Shown: one piece after another, positions 24,431 to 33,254 of the stretch | Position numbering within the stretch: the first letter of the stretch is position 1 | How the letters are laid out: each line of letters starts with the position of its first letter | NCBI GenBank assembly: GCA_023150805.1 | Contig: JAKLKF010000014.1 | Location: 1-64,000, forward strand | Source: Myxococcota bacterium | GTDB taxonomy: Bacteria; Myxococcota_A; UBA796; UBA2385 | Direction: 5' to 3' | Length of the DNA stretch: 64,000 nucleotides | Program-made: the position numbers and the translations under genes | Notes under the pieces: model-generated | The model's database searches: none | Told to the model about the DNA's origin: nothing | The model's input: only the letters and a program-made list of their open reading frames with translations

Positions 24431-25579
24431 TCACTCCGGCACATACCCCCGCCCCAGCAACACCGCGCGCAGCGGCACACGGTCGTGCAGGGTGGTCAGT
24501 CTCCTGAACAGATCGTCGATCGCACGCGGCTCGGCGCGGCCGCAGTCCACGTTCCAGGTGATGATGGCGCCGCGGGGGGACTCAGGGTCGCCGATGTAGT
24601 GGAAGCGGCCCCGGTCGGGGGTGCCGAAGGCGCCGTGGAAGCCGGCGCCGTACCAGTCGCCGACGACGGCGTCGAGCGCCTCGGCGGCGGCGGCGGAGGG
24701 CTCGGCCAGGGCGACCTGGACGGGGAGCTGGTCCCAGGGGCACTGGGTGCTGACCCAGGTGGGGAAGGGCGGGTCGCCCTCGGGCCAGCGCAGCAGGGTG
24801 GGGGCGCGGGCCAGGGGCTCGTAGCCGGCAAGGGCGACGATCATCGGCTGGTCGCCCACCTGGCCCTGCTGGCCGGTGGCGGGGTCGACCAGGTCGATGC
24901 GCACGGCGGCGTAGGGGCGGGCGTCCTCGGGGATGACGGGGACCAGCGCGCCGTCGTCGCCGCGGCGCATCCGGGCGGGCTCGGCGATCCAGCCCTTCGC
25001 CTCCATCTGGCGGGCGTGGTGGTCGAAGAACTCGACGTAGCCGCCGCGGTGGGCCTCCAGGAACATGCGGGGGTGGACGTCGTCGACCAGCAGCTTGCGG
25101 TAGCTCTGCAGGTACAGGCCGTTGCCCTTGATGGCCTCGGGGTCGTCCAGGCCGGCCTGGACGTAGCGATCGAGCACGGCGGCGCCCTCGTCGCCACGGC
25201 CCCAGGACATCAGCAGGTAGGCCAGACCCTGGGCGGCGCGCGGGTTTCCCTCCTCGTGGGTCATGACCTCGCGGTAGCAGGCCTCGGCGCCGGCGGGGTC
25301 GTACAGATCCTCGCAGGCGGCGGCCTTGGTCAGCAGCAGGTTGCCCATGAGCGCGGCGGCGGTCTCGTCCGCCTGGGCGCGGGCCTGGAACTCGGCCTTG
25401 TCCAGGCGCTCCAGCGCCGACTCGGCCTCGCCCAGCCGCAGCTCGGTCACGGCCATGGCGTGCTGCACGTCCAGGCGGTCGGGGGCCTGCTCCAGGATGC
25501 GGGCCAGGGCGCTGCGGGCGGCGCGGGGATCGTCTCCGCGCAGGGCGCGCATGGCCTTCTCGGCGATCTCGTCGTTCAT
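24431..25579 (-). CDS. TPR-repeat protein, unknown function
   Basis: A 382-residue cytoplasmic protein. Residues 1-165 contain four or five TPR-like helix pairs (ARSALARILEQAPDRLDVQHAMAVTELRLGEAESAL; GAEACYREVMTHEEGNPRAAQGLAYLLMSWGR). The C-terminal half is a separate globular domain with no recognised family (PPFPTWVSTQCPWDQLPVQVALAEP; WNVDCGRAEP). A TAGACT box at 25609-25604 and a GGAG site lie upstream of the ATG. It probably acts as a scaffold or binding protein. Confidence 0.7.
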   Translation of the reverse strand: MNDEIAEKAMRALRGDDPRAARSALARILEQAPDRLDVQHAMAVTELRLGEAESALERLDKAEFQARAQADETAAALMGNLLLTKAAACEDLYDPAGAEACYREVMTHEEGNPRAAQGLAYLLMSWGRGDEGAAVLDRYVQAGLDDPEAIKGNGLYLQSYRKLLVDDVHPRMFLEAHRGGYVEFFDHHARQMEAKGWIAEPARMRRGDDGALVPVIPEDARPYAAVRIDLVDPATGQQGQVGDQPMIVALAGYEPLARAPTLLRWPEGDPPFPTWVSTQCPWDQLPVQVALAEPSAAAAEALDAVVGDWYGAGFHGAFGTPDRGRFHYIGDPESPRGAIITWNVDCGRAEPRAIDDLFRRLTTLHDRVPLRAVLLGRGYVPE

Positions 25580-25635
25580 GGGCTCTCCAGGGGTCGGACC
25601 GGCAGTCTACCGCCGGCCGCCCCGGCCACGGACGC

Positions 25636-25845
25636 TCAATCGCGCTTGATCGTGGGCCGCCCGGCGCGGGCCTGCTCCTCGGGGGGGTAGGGGCAGTGCC
25701 GGCAGCCGGTGCCGCAGCAGTAGCCACGCGCCTGGAGGTAGGAGGCGGTGAGCACGAACAGGCCCGTGGAGGGGTCGATGTAGCCGACCTCCTTGCGGCG
25801 GCAGGCGGCGTCGTGGATGCGGAGCACGTTCTCGGGCAGGGCCAT
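25636..25845 (-). CDS. DUF5522-like small Cys-rich protein
   Basis: A 69-residue protein with the pattern YIDPSTGLFVLTASYLQARGYCCGTGCRHCPY, matching the short family (DUF5522) found near the ends of larger proteins and as stand-alone genes. Four Cys and one His close together suggest a metal or Fe-S site. Function is unknown in the family. It is divergent from thyX, with both promoters in a 69-nt gap. Confidence 0.75.
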   Translation of the reverse strand: MALPENVLRIHDAACRRKEVGYIDPSTGLFVLTASYLQARGYCCGTGCRHCPYPPEEQARAGRPTIKRD

Positions 25846-25914
25846 GGCGGGGGACTAAGCGCCGCGGCGCGGCTGTCGAGCGGATAAGCCGTGCGACCCC
25901 GAACCGAGGCTCCC

Positions 25915-26814
25915 ATGAAGCTCAGCGCCGAGGACCAGGCCGCGCTCGACGGCGCACGCGCCCAGACCCACGCCACCCGGCGGCCCACGGTCGCGGCGCT
26001 GGAGGACCGGCTGTACCTGCCGGTGCCCTGCCTGGACCACGGCTTCGTGCGGGTGATCGACTACATGGGGGACGACGCCGCCATCGTGCAGGCGGCGCGC
26101 GTCTCCTATGGGCGCGGCACCAAGACGGTGCACGGCGACCGCGGGCTCATCCGCTACCTGATGCGCCACCGCCACACGACCCCCTTCGAGATGTGCGAGC
26201 TGAAGCTGCACGTCAAGCTGCCCATCTTCGTGGCGCGGCAGTGGATCCGGCACCGCACGGCCAACGTCAACGAGTACAGCGCCCGCTACTCGGTGATGGA
26301 CACCGAGTTCTACCTGCCCCGGCCCGAGGACCTGGCGGTGCAGGCCCAGGACAACCGGCAGGGGCGCGGCGAGGTGCTGACCGAGGCGGAAGCGGCCGAG
26401 GTGCTGCACCTGCTCAAGCGGGACGCGGTCCAGGCCTTCGACAGCTACCAGCACCTGATCGAGGGGCCGGGCCTGGCGCGGGAGCTGGCGCGCATCGGCC
26501 TGCCGCTGTCGGCCTACACCCAGTGGTACTGGAAGGTCGACCTGCACAACCTGCTGCACTTCCTCTCGCTGCGCATGGACAGCCACGCCCAGTACGAGAT
26601 CCGCGTCTTCGCCGACGCCATCGGCGAGGTGGTCGCCGACTGGGTGCCGCTGGCCTGGGAGGCCTTCTGCGACTACCGGCTGGGCGGCGCCACGCTGTCG
26701 GCCCAGGCGCTGCAGGTGGTGCGGCGGCGGCTGCGCGGCGAGGTGGTCACGGTCGAGGACAGCGGCCTGTCCGCCCGCGAGTGGCGCGAGCTGGAGGAGC
26801 TGCTGCAGGGCTGA
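25915..26814 (+). CDS. thyX: FAD-dependent thymidylate synthase ThyX
   Basis: A 299-residue protein from the ATG at 25915 (a GTG at 25891 is an alternative). The ThyX motif is clear: [15 protein letters not shown] (RHRx7S) around residue 113, preceded by HHTTPFEM-like [27 protein letters not shown]. The C-terminal half includes [30 protein letters not shown]. It makes dTMP from dUMP using methylene-tetrahydrofolate and FADH2 in the cytoplasm. At about 300 residues it is longer than many ThyX proteins because of N- and C-terminal extensions. Confidence 0.95.
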   Translation: MKLSAEDQAALDGARAQTHATRRPTVAALEDRLYLPVPCLDHGFVRVIDYMGDDAAIVQAARVSYGRGTKTVHGDRGLIRYLMRHRHTTPFEMCELKLHVKLPIFVARQWIRHRTANVNEYSARYSVMDTEFYLPRPEDLAVQAQDNRQGRGEVLTEAEAAEVLHLLKRDAVQAFDSYQHLIEGPGLARELARIGLPLSAYTQWYWKVDLHNLLHFLSLRMDSHAQYEIRVFADAIGEVVADWVPLAWEAFCDYRLGGATLSAQALQVVRRRLRGEVVTVEDSGLSAREWRELEELLQG

Positions 26815-26901
26815 GCCCCCCGGCCGGCCCTGGTTGACGCCTGTCGCGCAAGCCGGGTGGCGCCTGGCCCGGGCGCGGACCGCTGCCCCCCCGGGCCCGG
26901 C

Positions 26902-27090
26902 TCAGCGCGCCTCGGCGACCGGCGGCGTGCTGCTCTCGCGCAGGTCCTCGGTCACCTGGTCCAGCAGGTTGCTGGACAGCTCGATGATCTGCTGGTGCGT
27001 GAAGCCCTCGCCGCGGAGCTGGCGGTACAGCGTCTTCGCGACGGACTTGTTGCGGTGGCGAAGGAGCTCGTGCTGGACATGCGGGGACAT
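26902..27090 (-). CDS. Small helical protein under a sigma-54 promoter
   Basis: A 62-residue hydrophilic protein (MSPHVQHELLRHRNKSV...) predicted to be two helices, the second being HQQIIELSSNLLDQVTEDL. A strong AGGAGG lies 4 nt before the ATG and an excellent -24/-12 element precedes that, so this is a real expressed gene despite its size. No family is recognised. It shares length, an MSP start and a similar helical C-terminal half with the 55-residue protein at 54888, which also has a sigma-54 promoter. Confidence 0.7.
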   Translation of the reverse strand: MSPHVQHELLRHRNKSVAKTLYRQLRGEGFTHQQIIELSSNLLDQVTEDLRESSTPPVAEAR

Positions 27091-27119
27091 CGGGCCTCCT
27101 GGAGGTCTCGCGATGTCAT

Positions 27120-27135
27120 TGCAAGGGGTGGGCCA
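27120..27135 (-). promoter_or_regulatory. Sigma-54 (-24/-12) promoter
   Basis: Minus-strand TGGCCCACCCCTTGCA matches TGGCAC-N5-TTGCA: GG at 27134-27133, GC at 27122-27121, with exactly 10 bases between. The start point would be near 27110, about 20 nt before the ATG of the small gene at 27090. Confidence 0.7.
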
Positions 27136-27222
27136 GCGACGAGGGGACGGGATTCCAAGTACTTGCGGGCCCGAGTGCGAAGGGCGCTACGCAGCCACCC
27201 CGTGGGGGCGTGTAGCCGGGTG

Positions 27223-27278
27223 CTCAGCGCCGCGCGGCAGGTCGCTCCCGCTCAGCGCCGGGTGGCAGGTCGCTCCCG
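27223..27278. repeat. 28-bp tandem duplication across a stop codon
   Basis: CTCAGCGCCGxGxGGCAGG... occurs at 27223-27250 and again at 27251-27278 with two mismatches. The second copy encodes the last residues and stop codon of the TPR protein; the first lies just downstream of its stop. Confidence 0.85.
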
Positions 27279-29192
27279 CTCCATGGCCTTCACGGCCATC
27301 TGGACGTACTTGCGGATGTTCGGGATGTCGGGGTCCAGCGAGTAGGCCTTCTGCAGATCCTGGAAGGCCTGCTTGTGGTTGCGCCGGTAGTGGTGGCAGA
27401 TGCCCCGGCGGCAGCGCGCCATGGCCAGGCTGGCGTCGATCTCCAGGGCCTGGTCGTAGAACTCGATGGCCCGCCGGTACTCCTTGCGGGCGAAGTACAG
27501 GTTGCCCATCTCGGCCAGCGGCGCGGGGGCCCCGGGGGCCAGGTCCTCGGCGCGCTGGAAGTCGCTCATCGCGGCGGCGTAGTCGCCCAGCTCCATGTGG
27601 GCGCGCCCGCGGCCCAGGTAGGCGTCGAGCTGCTCGGGGGCCAGGTCGATGGCGTCGCCGTAGCGGGTGATGGCGTCGTGCAGGTCGCCCTTCACCTCGG
27701 CGTCGTGCGCCGCGCGCATGAACTCGGACAGCCTGCCCTGGTCGACCTCGGCCAGGGGCGTCAGCTCCAGGCTGGTGTCCACGCCGGCCACCGAGGCCAC
27801 CGGCTCGTCGTCGGTCAGCCGCGGCGCGTGGGCCAGCTCCTCGCTCTCGTCCTCGGTCCGGGCCGGTCCGGGCCGCGAGGCCTGCTCGAAGGAGACGCTG
27901 AAGCCGTGGTGGCCGCTCTCGTCCTCGAGCAGGAAGTCGTCGCCCGCGGGCGCGGCGTCCAGCTCGTTGGTCAGCGACTCGGGCAGGCCTGGGTGGATCG
28001 GGCGGAGCGATCCCGTCTCGGGCTCGGCGGAGAGCACGACCCGGCTGCCGACGTCCGAGGAGACGGCCACCCGCGCGACGGGTTCGTCATCGTCGGTCTC
28101 GATGCGGGGGCCGACCGCGCGGGGGCCGACCAGCCGCGGCGCGGCCAGGGTACCGCCGGTGCCCTGGTCCGAGACGTCCTCGGCCTCGTCGACCAGGTCT
28201 GCGGCGGCGGTGGTGAAGTCGTTGAGGGTGTCCAGCTCGTCGTCGATGGCGGGCGGGGCCGGGGCGGGCGCCTCGTCGGCGGGGGGCGAAGGGGTGGCGG
28301 CAGGCGGGGGGCCGGCCTCCAGCGCGGCGGGCGGGACCGCGGCCGGCTCGTCCGGGGCCGGCTCCTCGTCCACGGGCTCCTGCTCCAGCGCGGCGCGCCG
28401 GGCGGCCCAGGGGTCGTACTCCTCCTCCTCGTCCAGCGGCGCCTGCTCCTCGTCGGCGGCGCCCTCGTCGCCGAAGGCCACCCACTGGTCCCCCTCGCCG
28501 CCCAGGTCGACCGGCTCGGCGGGAGTGGGCGAGGTCCAGGCTGGCGGCGGCTGTGGGGTGCCTCCCGCGACCTCGTCGGGGCGCAGGCCGATCTCCATCT
28601 CCTCGGGCTCGTCGGGAGCGGGCTCCTCCAGGGAGAAGCCGTAGGAGGAGAGGGGCGCGCGGGCAGGCGAGGGGGCGAGGTCGTCCTCGGTCGCGGGCAG
28701 GGCGTCCTCGTCGTCGGAGGTCGCGGCGAGCGAGGGGGTGCCGCCGACCACGGCCGCCACGCCGACCGACCGCGGCGGGCCCAGGCCGAGCAGCAGCTCG
28801 GGCTCGGGCGCGGGCGCGGCGGGGGGCTCGGGCGCGGCGCGGGGCTCGGGCGCGGGGGGCGCGGGGAGCTCGGGCGCGGGGGGCGCCGGGGGGGCGATCG
28901 GCGCCAGGCGGCTGCGGGCCGACACGTCGGCGGCGGCGGCGGCGACCGCGGCGCCACGGACCTGGCGCCAGGCCCGGACCTGCCGCTCGACCAGCTCCTG
29001 CGTGTGCCGCAGGGAGTCGACCGGGTCGTCGGCCAGGCCCAGGCCGTGCAGCGCGACGAGCTGGTCGAAGCGCAGGTGCTGCTCGGCCAGGCGCTCCACG
29101 CGGGCGCGCCCGGCGCGCAGGGTGGCCAGCAGGCGGGTCGCGGCGGCGAGGCGCTCGCTCTTGTCGTCGGCGGGGTCGGTGCGGTGGTCCAC
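27252..29192 (-). CDS. Acidic, proline-rich protein with C-terminal TPR domain
   Basis: A 646-residue protein in three parts. Residues 1-90 are a helical N-terminal region. Residues 90-490 are a low-complexity, Pro/Ala/Glu/Asp-rich and probably disordered linker (PAPPAPELPAPPAPEPRAAP; DEEEEYDPWAARRAALEQEP). Residues 500-635 form three to four TPRs (HDAITRYGDAIDLAPEQLDAYLGRGRAHMELGDY; RRAIEFYDQALEIDASLAMARC). It starts 37 nt after the coiled-coil gene on the same strand, so the pair is probably one operon. A scaffold role is likely; no enzymatic domain is seen. Confidence 0.75.
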   Translation of the reverse strand: MDHRTDPADDKSERLAAATRLLATLRAGRARVERLAEQHLRFDQLVALHGLGLADDPVDSLRHTQELVERQVRAWRQVRGAAVAAAAADVSARSRLAPIAPPAPPAPELPAPPAPEPRAAPEPPAAPAPEPELLLGLGPPRSVGVAAVVGGTPSLAATSDDEDALPATEDDLAPSPARAPLSSYGFSLEEPAPDEPEEMEIGLRPDEVAGGTPQPPPAWTSPTPAEPVDLGGEGDQWVAFGDEGAADEEQAPLDEEEEYDPWAARRAALEQEPVDEEPAPDEPAAVPPAALEAGPPPAATPSPPADEAPAPAPPAIDDELDTLNDFTTAAADLVDEAEDVSDQGTGGTLAAPRLVGPRAVGPRIETDDDEPVARVAVSSDVGSRVVLSAEPETGSLRPIHPGLPESLTNELDAAPAGDDFLLEDESGHHGFSVSFEQASRPGPARTEDESEELAHAPRLTDDEPVASVAGVDTSLELTPLAEVDQGRLSEFMRAAHDAEVKGDLHDAITRYGDAIDLAPEQLDAYLGRGRAHMELGDYAAAMSDFQRAEDLAPGAPAPLAEMGNLYFARKEYRRAIEFYDQALEIDASLAMARCRRGICHHYRRNHKQAFQDLQKAYSLDPDIPNIRKYVQMAVKAMERERPATRR

Positions 29193-29229
29193 GGGGCGCT
29201 CCAGGAGGGGGGGCGGCGGCGGCGGCGGC

Positions 29230-29760
29230 CTACTCGTTGCCGCCGCCGGCCAGGCCGGTCATCTCCTGCGTCAGCCCGCTGATGCTGCTCATCAGCTCCT
29301 GCTTGAGCTTGCGCATCCGGGTGACGTTCTCCTCGAGCGTCTTGAGCTTGGTCTTGAGCGAGGCGTTCTCGGTCCGCAGCGCCTCGGCCTCGTGCTCCAG
29401 CGCCTCGACGCGCTGGCGGGTCGTCTCGACCTCGGCGCCGGCCTCGCGCACCTCGGCCTCGACCCGCGCGGCGTCGGCGCGGCCCCGCTCCCGCTCGGCA
29501 AGCAGGGCGGCGTGGCGCTCCCGCACGCCGGCGGAGCGCTCCCGCGCCGCGTCCAGCTCGGCCTGGAGCTGCGCGGCCTCGCCGTCGAGCTGCTCGGTCG
29601 TGCCGCGGTGCCGCTCCAGCTCCAGCTCGGCCGAGACGATGCGGCGGGTGGCCGCCTCGCTCTGCTGCATGGCGCGGGACAGCTCGGTCAGGCGTTCGTC
29701 CAGGACCTGCTGGAGCTCGGACTGGATGCGCTGGAGGCGGTCGATCGTGGGGTCGCTCAT
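29230..29760 (-). CDS. Coiled-coil protein
   Basis: A 176-residue protein that is almost entirely predicted coiled coil from residue 5 to 160 (IDRLQRIQSELQQVLDERLTEL; QRVEALEHEAEALRTENASL), ending GGGNE. It lacks a signal peptide or membrane segment. An AGGGAG ribosome-binding site precedes the ATG. The partner is probably the TPR protein encoded next. Its family is not recognisable, as coiled coils converge in sequence. Confidence 0.75.
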   Translation of the reverse strand: MSDPTIDRLQRIQSELQQVLDERLTELSRAMQQSEAATRRIVSAELELERHRGTTEQLDGEAAQLQAELDAARERSAGVRERHAALLAERERGRADAARVEAEVREAGAEVETTRQRVEALEHEAEALRTENASLKTKLKTLEENVTRMRKLKQELMSSISGLTQEMTGLAGGGNE

Positions 29761-30069
29761 CGGCGGGGCTCCCTTCCGGTACGGGTGGCTGCCGGGCGGC
29801 CGGCGGGGGGGGCCCGGGGATGGTGTCCCGGGCGGCCGGGCAGGGCAAGCGGCAGGGGAGGGGGACCCTGGGGGGGGGGCCTGGCCTGCCGACGGGGCGA
29901 CGCTAGCACCGGCTCGCGCCGGGTGTCAACGGCGTGCCGGCACCGACCGGGGCTCGCCCACGGCGGGGCGAGGTCGGCGGGGCGGTCCCGGGGGGGCCTG
30001 GGCCCCCTGCCGAGGGCGCGCGGCGCCAGCGGTGGAGGGGCCGAGCGGGGGGCTGGGGGCGGGCGCTGC
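29761..30069. other. Intergenic region, about 310 bp, no gene seen
   Basis: Extremely G-rich DNA with runs of 7-10 G and a repeated GCCGGGCGGCCGG-like word (near 29792 and 29825). It separates the coiled-coil operon from the aminotransferase gene on the same strand. I see no open frame with coding composition and no clear -35/-10 pair; the G-runs could form quadruplexes. Confidence 0.5.
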
Positions 30070-31248
30070 TCAACCGAACCGGAGGACGGCGTCGCACAGG
30101 GCGTCGACGTCCGAGAGATCCAGGGTCGGCCGCGTGGGCAGCGACAGGCCCCGGGCCGCCGCCTCGCGGGCCACCGGCAGGGTGCCGAAGGGCCCGAGGT
30201 GCGCCAGGGTGGGGCTGTCGAAGAAGGGAGTGAGGTACTCGACCCGCGTCTCGAAGCCGCTGGCGAGCAGGCGCGCCCGGAGCGCGTCGCGCCGGGGGTG
30301 CCGGATCGTGAACGAGGCCCAGGCGCTCTGCACGCCCGCCCGCGGTCGGAGCGGTCGCAGGGCGCCCAGGCGGGCGGCGTAGCGCGCGGCCCGCTCGGCC
30401 CGGGCGGCCTGTCGGGCGTCCTGGACCCGCAGCCGCAAGCGCAGCAGCTCCACGTCCACGGGGTGCAGGAACGAGGGGGTGCGCGCCCCGCGGAGCAGCA
30501 GGGGGTCCGCCCCGTCGGGATCCCGCAGCCGCTCGACCCGGTCGGCCAGGTCGTCGTCGTCGGTCACCAGGGCGCCGCCGTTGCCCAGGCCACCCAGCGG
30601 CTTGCTCGGGTAGAAGGACAGGCAGCCGGTGCCCCCGATCGGCGCCCTGCGCCCGCCCTCGGCGGCGCCGGCCGCCTGGGCGCAGTCCTCCAGGACCCGC
30701 AGGCCCCGCGCGCGGGCCAGCGCCAGGATGGCGTCCATCTCCGCGAGGTGGCCGTGCATGTGGACCGGCAGGATCAGCCGGGTGCGGGGGCTCAGCGCCG
30801 CTTCGACGGCGGCGGCGCGAAGGCACAGGTCCGAGGGGTCCGGGTCCACCAGCACCAGGCGTGCACCGGTCTGGTGGATGGCCAGGGCCGTCGCGATGAA
30901 GCTGTGCGCGCTGGTGACCACCTCGTCGCCCGGGCCGATCCCCAGCGCGATCATCGTGAGCGCCAGCGCGGCCGTGCCCGAGCCCAGGCCGACCGCACGT
31001 CGCCGCCCGCACCAGGCCGCCAGCTCGGCTTCGAAGGTCTTGCCGGCCCGCCAGTGGTCCAGGGTCGAGCGAGCGCCCAGCGCCCGCCCCAGCGCGTCGG
31101 GCAGGTCGGCGAAGTGCTCGGCGTTCTCGGCGTCGAAGCCCTCGTAGCCGCGCTGGAAGCGCCCCAGGGCCTCCGCGCCGAGGTCCAGCGCGGGCGCGAA
31201 GCGCCGGTAGTGGCGCATCACCAGGCGCTTGAGGGGTCCCTCAGCCAA
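30070..31248 (-). CDS. DegT/DnrJ/EryC1/StrS-family PLP aminotransferase
   Basis: A 392-residue fold-type I PLP enzyme. Visible sites: GSGTAALALTMIALGIGPGDEVVTSAHSF (about 89-117), ALVDPDP-type VDPDP, HMHGHLAEMD, LEDCAQAAG (Asp188 contacting PLP nitrogen) and SFYPSKPLGGLGNGG with Lys216 forming the aldimine. Family members aminate nucleotide-bound keto-sugars or keto-cyclitols. The start overlaps the upstream radical SAM gene by 8 nt, so the two are coupled. The N-terminal 65 residues are longer than usual. An amidinotransferase of the StrB/AGAT type lies 7 kb away. Confidence 0.88.
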   Translation of the reverse strand: MAEGPLKRLVMRHYRRFAPALDLGAEALGRFQRGYEGFDAENAEHFADLPDALGRALGARSTLDHWRAGKTFEAELAAWCGRRRAVGLGSGTAALALTMIALGIGPGDEVVTSAHSFIATALAIHQTGARLVLVDPDPSDLCLRAAAVEAALSPRTRLILPVHMHGHLAEMDAILALARARGLRVLEDCAQAAGAAEGGRRAPIGGTGCLSFYPSKPLGGLGNGGALVTDDDDLADRVERLRDPDGADPLLLRGARTPSFLHPVDVELLRLRLRVQDARQAARAERAARYAARLGALRPLRPRAGVQSAWASFTIRHPRRDALRARLLASGFETRVEYLTPFFDSPTLAHLGPFGTLPVAREAAARGLSLPTRPTLDLSDVDALCDAVLRFG

Positions 31249-32062
31249 GGGGCGCCCCGGGGTCGATCCCCACGCAGCGACGGCAGGTGGGCAGGGTGAA
31301 GCTGCCGTCCAGCAGCGATCGGCGGAGGGCTCGGTAGCCGGGTTTCTGCCAGACCTCGGCCAGGTGCTCGGTGGCGAGGTCGCCCCACTCCACCTCGCCC
31401 CGGTAGTCGTTGGAGCACAGCCGGACCTTGCCCCAGGCGTCGACCACCACGGTGCTGGCCGGCACGATGCAGGCGCCGTGGCGCTCCTTCGTCCCCGCGA
31501 AGCCCACGGTGCCCCCCCGGTTGTAGGGAGCGGGGACCGCGTCGTCGAAGGCGCGGACCAGGAACCGGCGGCGTTCGGCAGGGCGAAGGCCGGCTTCGGT
31601 GCGCCGCCACGCGGCGGGGGGGGCGTGCTCGTAGGTCACGATGAACAACGACACGCCGGCGTCGAGGAGGGCGCGCGCCCGGTCGGGGTTGAGCAGGTCC
31701 CCGTTGGTGTAGACCACCAGCCGGGCGCGCGGGAGGCGGGCGCGCACTCCGGCCAGCAGGGTGGGCAGGCGGGGGTCGGCCAGCGGCTCGCCGAAGAAGT
31801 GCGGGGAGAAGCGCCCGAGGAAGCGCAGGTCGACGAGCTGGTCGACGATCCGGAAGAACAGGTCCTCGGGCATCCGGTGGGCCTCGCGCGGCGCCACCGC
31901 GACGGGGCAGTAGCCGCAGGCGCGGTTGCAGCGGCTGTCGGTCTCCACCTCGACCCGGTGGAAGCGGTCGGGCAGCGCCCACCGCCGCAGCGGCAGCTCC
32001 AGCTCCTTGAGCCGGCGCAGCATGGCTGCGGCCTGTGGGCCCTCGAGGAACCGCTTCGACAC
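31241..32062 (-). CDS. Radical SAM/SPASM-type protein
   Basis: A 273-residue enzyme. The radical SAM cluster ligands are Cys45, Cys49 and Cys52 in SRCNRACGYC. The C-terminal part has CSNDYRGEVEWGDL and CRRCVG, the Cys pattern of SPASM/twitch auxiliary-cluster domains. GGAGG lies five bases before the GTG at 32062, which decides this start over a GTG two codons upstream. It resembles the protein at 39339-40193 in length and layout. Its end overlaps the aminotransferase start. Substrate unknown; possibilities include sugars, cyclitols or peptides. Confidence 0.85.
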   Translation of the reverse strand: MSKRFLEGPQAAAMLRRLKELELPLRRWALPDRFHRVEVETDSRCNRACGYCPVAVAPREAHRMPEDLFFRIVDQLVDLRFLGRFSPHFFGEPLADPRLPTLLAGVRARLPRARLVVYTNGDLLNPDRARALLDAGVSLFIVTYEHAPPAAWRRTEAGLRPAERRRFLVRAFDDAVPAPYNRGGTVGFAGTKERHGACIVPASTVVVDAWGKVRLCSNDYRGEVEWGDLATEHLAEVWQKPGYRALRRSLLDGSFTLPTCRRCVGIDPGAPLG

Positions 32063-32134
32063 CGACACCTCCGACCCGTCGATATCGCGCCCCGGCCCCC
32101 CGGCGCAGGCCCGGTCCCACCCGCCTCCTCGGGC

Positions 32135-32140
32135 TATGGG
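32135..32140 (+). promoter_or_regulatory. Putative -10 box (TATGGG), leaderless spacing
   Basis: TATGGG is followed by exactly six bases and the ATG of the GT2 gene at 32147. It is five of six bases identical to the TATGGT before the flippase-like gene at 37220. Confidence 0.4.
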
Positions 32141-32146
32141 GCCTCG

Positions 32147-33172
32147 ATGAAGGTCGGCTCTGTCGGTGTCTCGGCGGTCGTGCCGGTGCGGCTGCGAGGT
32201 CCTCACGACCGGGAGGATCTCCGTGCCTGCCTCCAGGCCCTGGCGGCGAGCGAGCCGCCGCTCGAAGAGATCATCGTGGTGGACGACGGCTCGACGCCCG
32301 CCGTCGGGCCGACGTCCGACCTGCTCGACCGGCGCGGCCTGCGGCTGCTTCGCACGACGCCGGGGGGCCCCGCCGCCGCGCGCAACGCCGGGGCCGCGGT
32401 GGCCGGCGGGCAGCTCATCGCCTTCGTGGACGCTGACGTGCGCGTGCCCCCCGACGCCGTCACGCGCCTGGTCTCGCACCTGCTCGCCCGGCCGGACGCC
32501 GTGGCGGCGTGGGCCACCGTCAGCGCCCGTCCACCCGTCGACGGCCTGCTGACCCGCTACAAGAACCACACGCACCGGCACTTCACCCTGCGCCTGGGGG
32601 CCGGCCCGGGCCCCTGGTCGACGTCGCACCTGACGACGATGCTGGCCGTGGTGCGCCGGACGGCGCTGGAGGAGGTCGGGGGCTTCCGCCGCGCGCTCTC
32701 CACGGTCTCCGTCGAGGACGTCGAGCTGGGCAGGGACCTGGTCGACGCCGGCGGGGTGGTGCTGCTCGACCCGACCGTCCAGGTGGCGCACGCGCACCGC
32801 TTCCGCCCGGTGGGGACGGTCCGCAACGACGCGCACAAGCTCCGGCGGCTGGTGACGGCGGAGCTGGCCCGCGGCGCCGGGCCGTCGATCGCGCCCGACA
32901 GCCCGGCGAGCCGCCGCATGCGCGCCTACGCGCGCGGCGCGCCCCTGGGAGCGCTGGCGGCGGTCGCCACCGTGACGGGCGCCTGGCCGCTCGCCGTACC
33001 GCTGGGCGCGGCCTTCGCCTGGGCCGAGCGGGACCTGCTGACCTACCTGGCCCGGGAGGAGGGGCCGGCCTTCGCTGTCGCCTGCCTGCCCTGGATGGCG
33101 GTCGAGCGAGTGACGGCCGGCCTGGCTGGCCTGGCGGGGGCCTGGGACCACCTCCGCCAGCAAGGGCGCTGA
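32147..33172 (+). CDS. Family 2 glycosyltransferase
   Basis: A 341-residue GT-A enzyme: SAVVPVRLRG start strand, IIVVDDGSTP (nucleotide-sugar binding Asp pair), GPAAARNAGAA, FVDADVRVP as the DxD-type metal site and FRRALSTVSVEDVELGRDL as the acceptor-side block. Two hydrophobic segments near the C-terminus (about 265-300 and 315-335) may attach it to the membrane. The donor and acceptor cannot be read from sequence. It diverges from the radical SAM/aminotransferase pair with 84 nt between starts. Confidence 0.88.
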   Translation: MKVGSVGVSAVVPVRLRGPHDREDLRACLQALAASEPPLEEIIVVDDGSTPAVGPTSDLLDRRGLRLLRTTPGGPAAARNAGAAVAGGQLIAFVDADVRVPPDAVTRLVSHLLARPDAVAAWATVSARPPVDGLLTRYKNHTHRHFTLRLGAGPGPWSTSHLTTMLAVVRRTALEEVGGFRRALSTVSVEDVELGRDLVDAGGVVLLDPTVQVAHAHRFRPVGTVRNDAHKLRRLVTAELARGAGPSIAPDSPASRRMRAYARGAPLGALAAVATVTGAWPLAVPLGAAFAWAERDLLTYLAREEGPAFAVACLPWMAVERVTAGLAGLAGAWDHLRQQGR

Positions 33173-33254
33173 TCGCGGGGTGCGCGGGGCGCGCCGGTGG
33201 GCCCGGGCGCGGCTATGGTCGCGCGTCCACCGCCGGTGCCCTCGTGGAGGCCAC

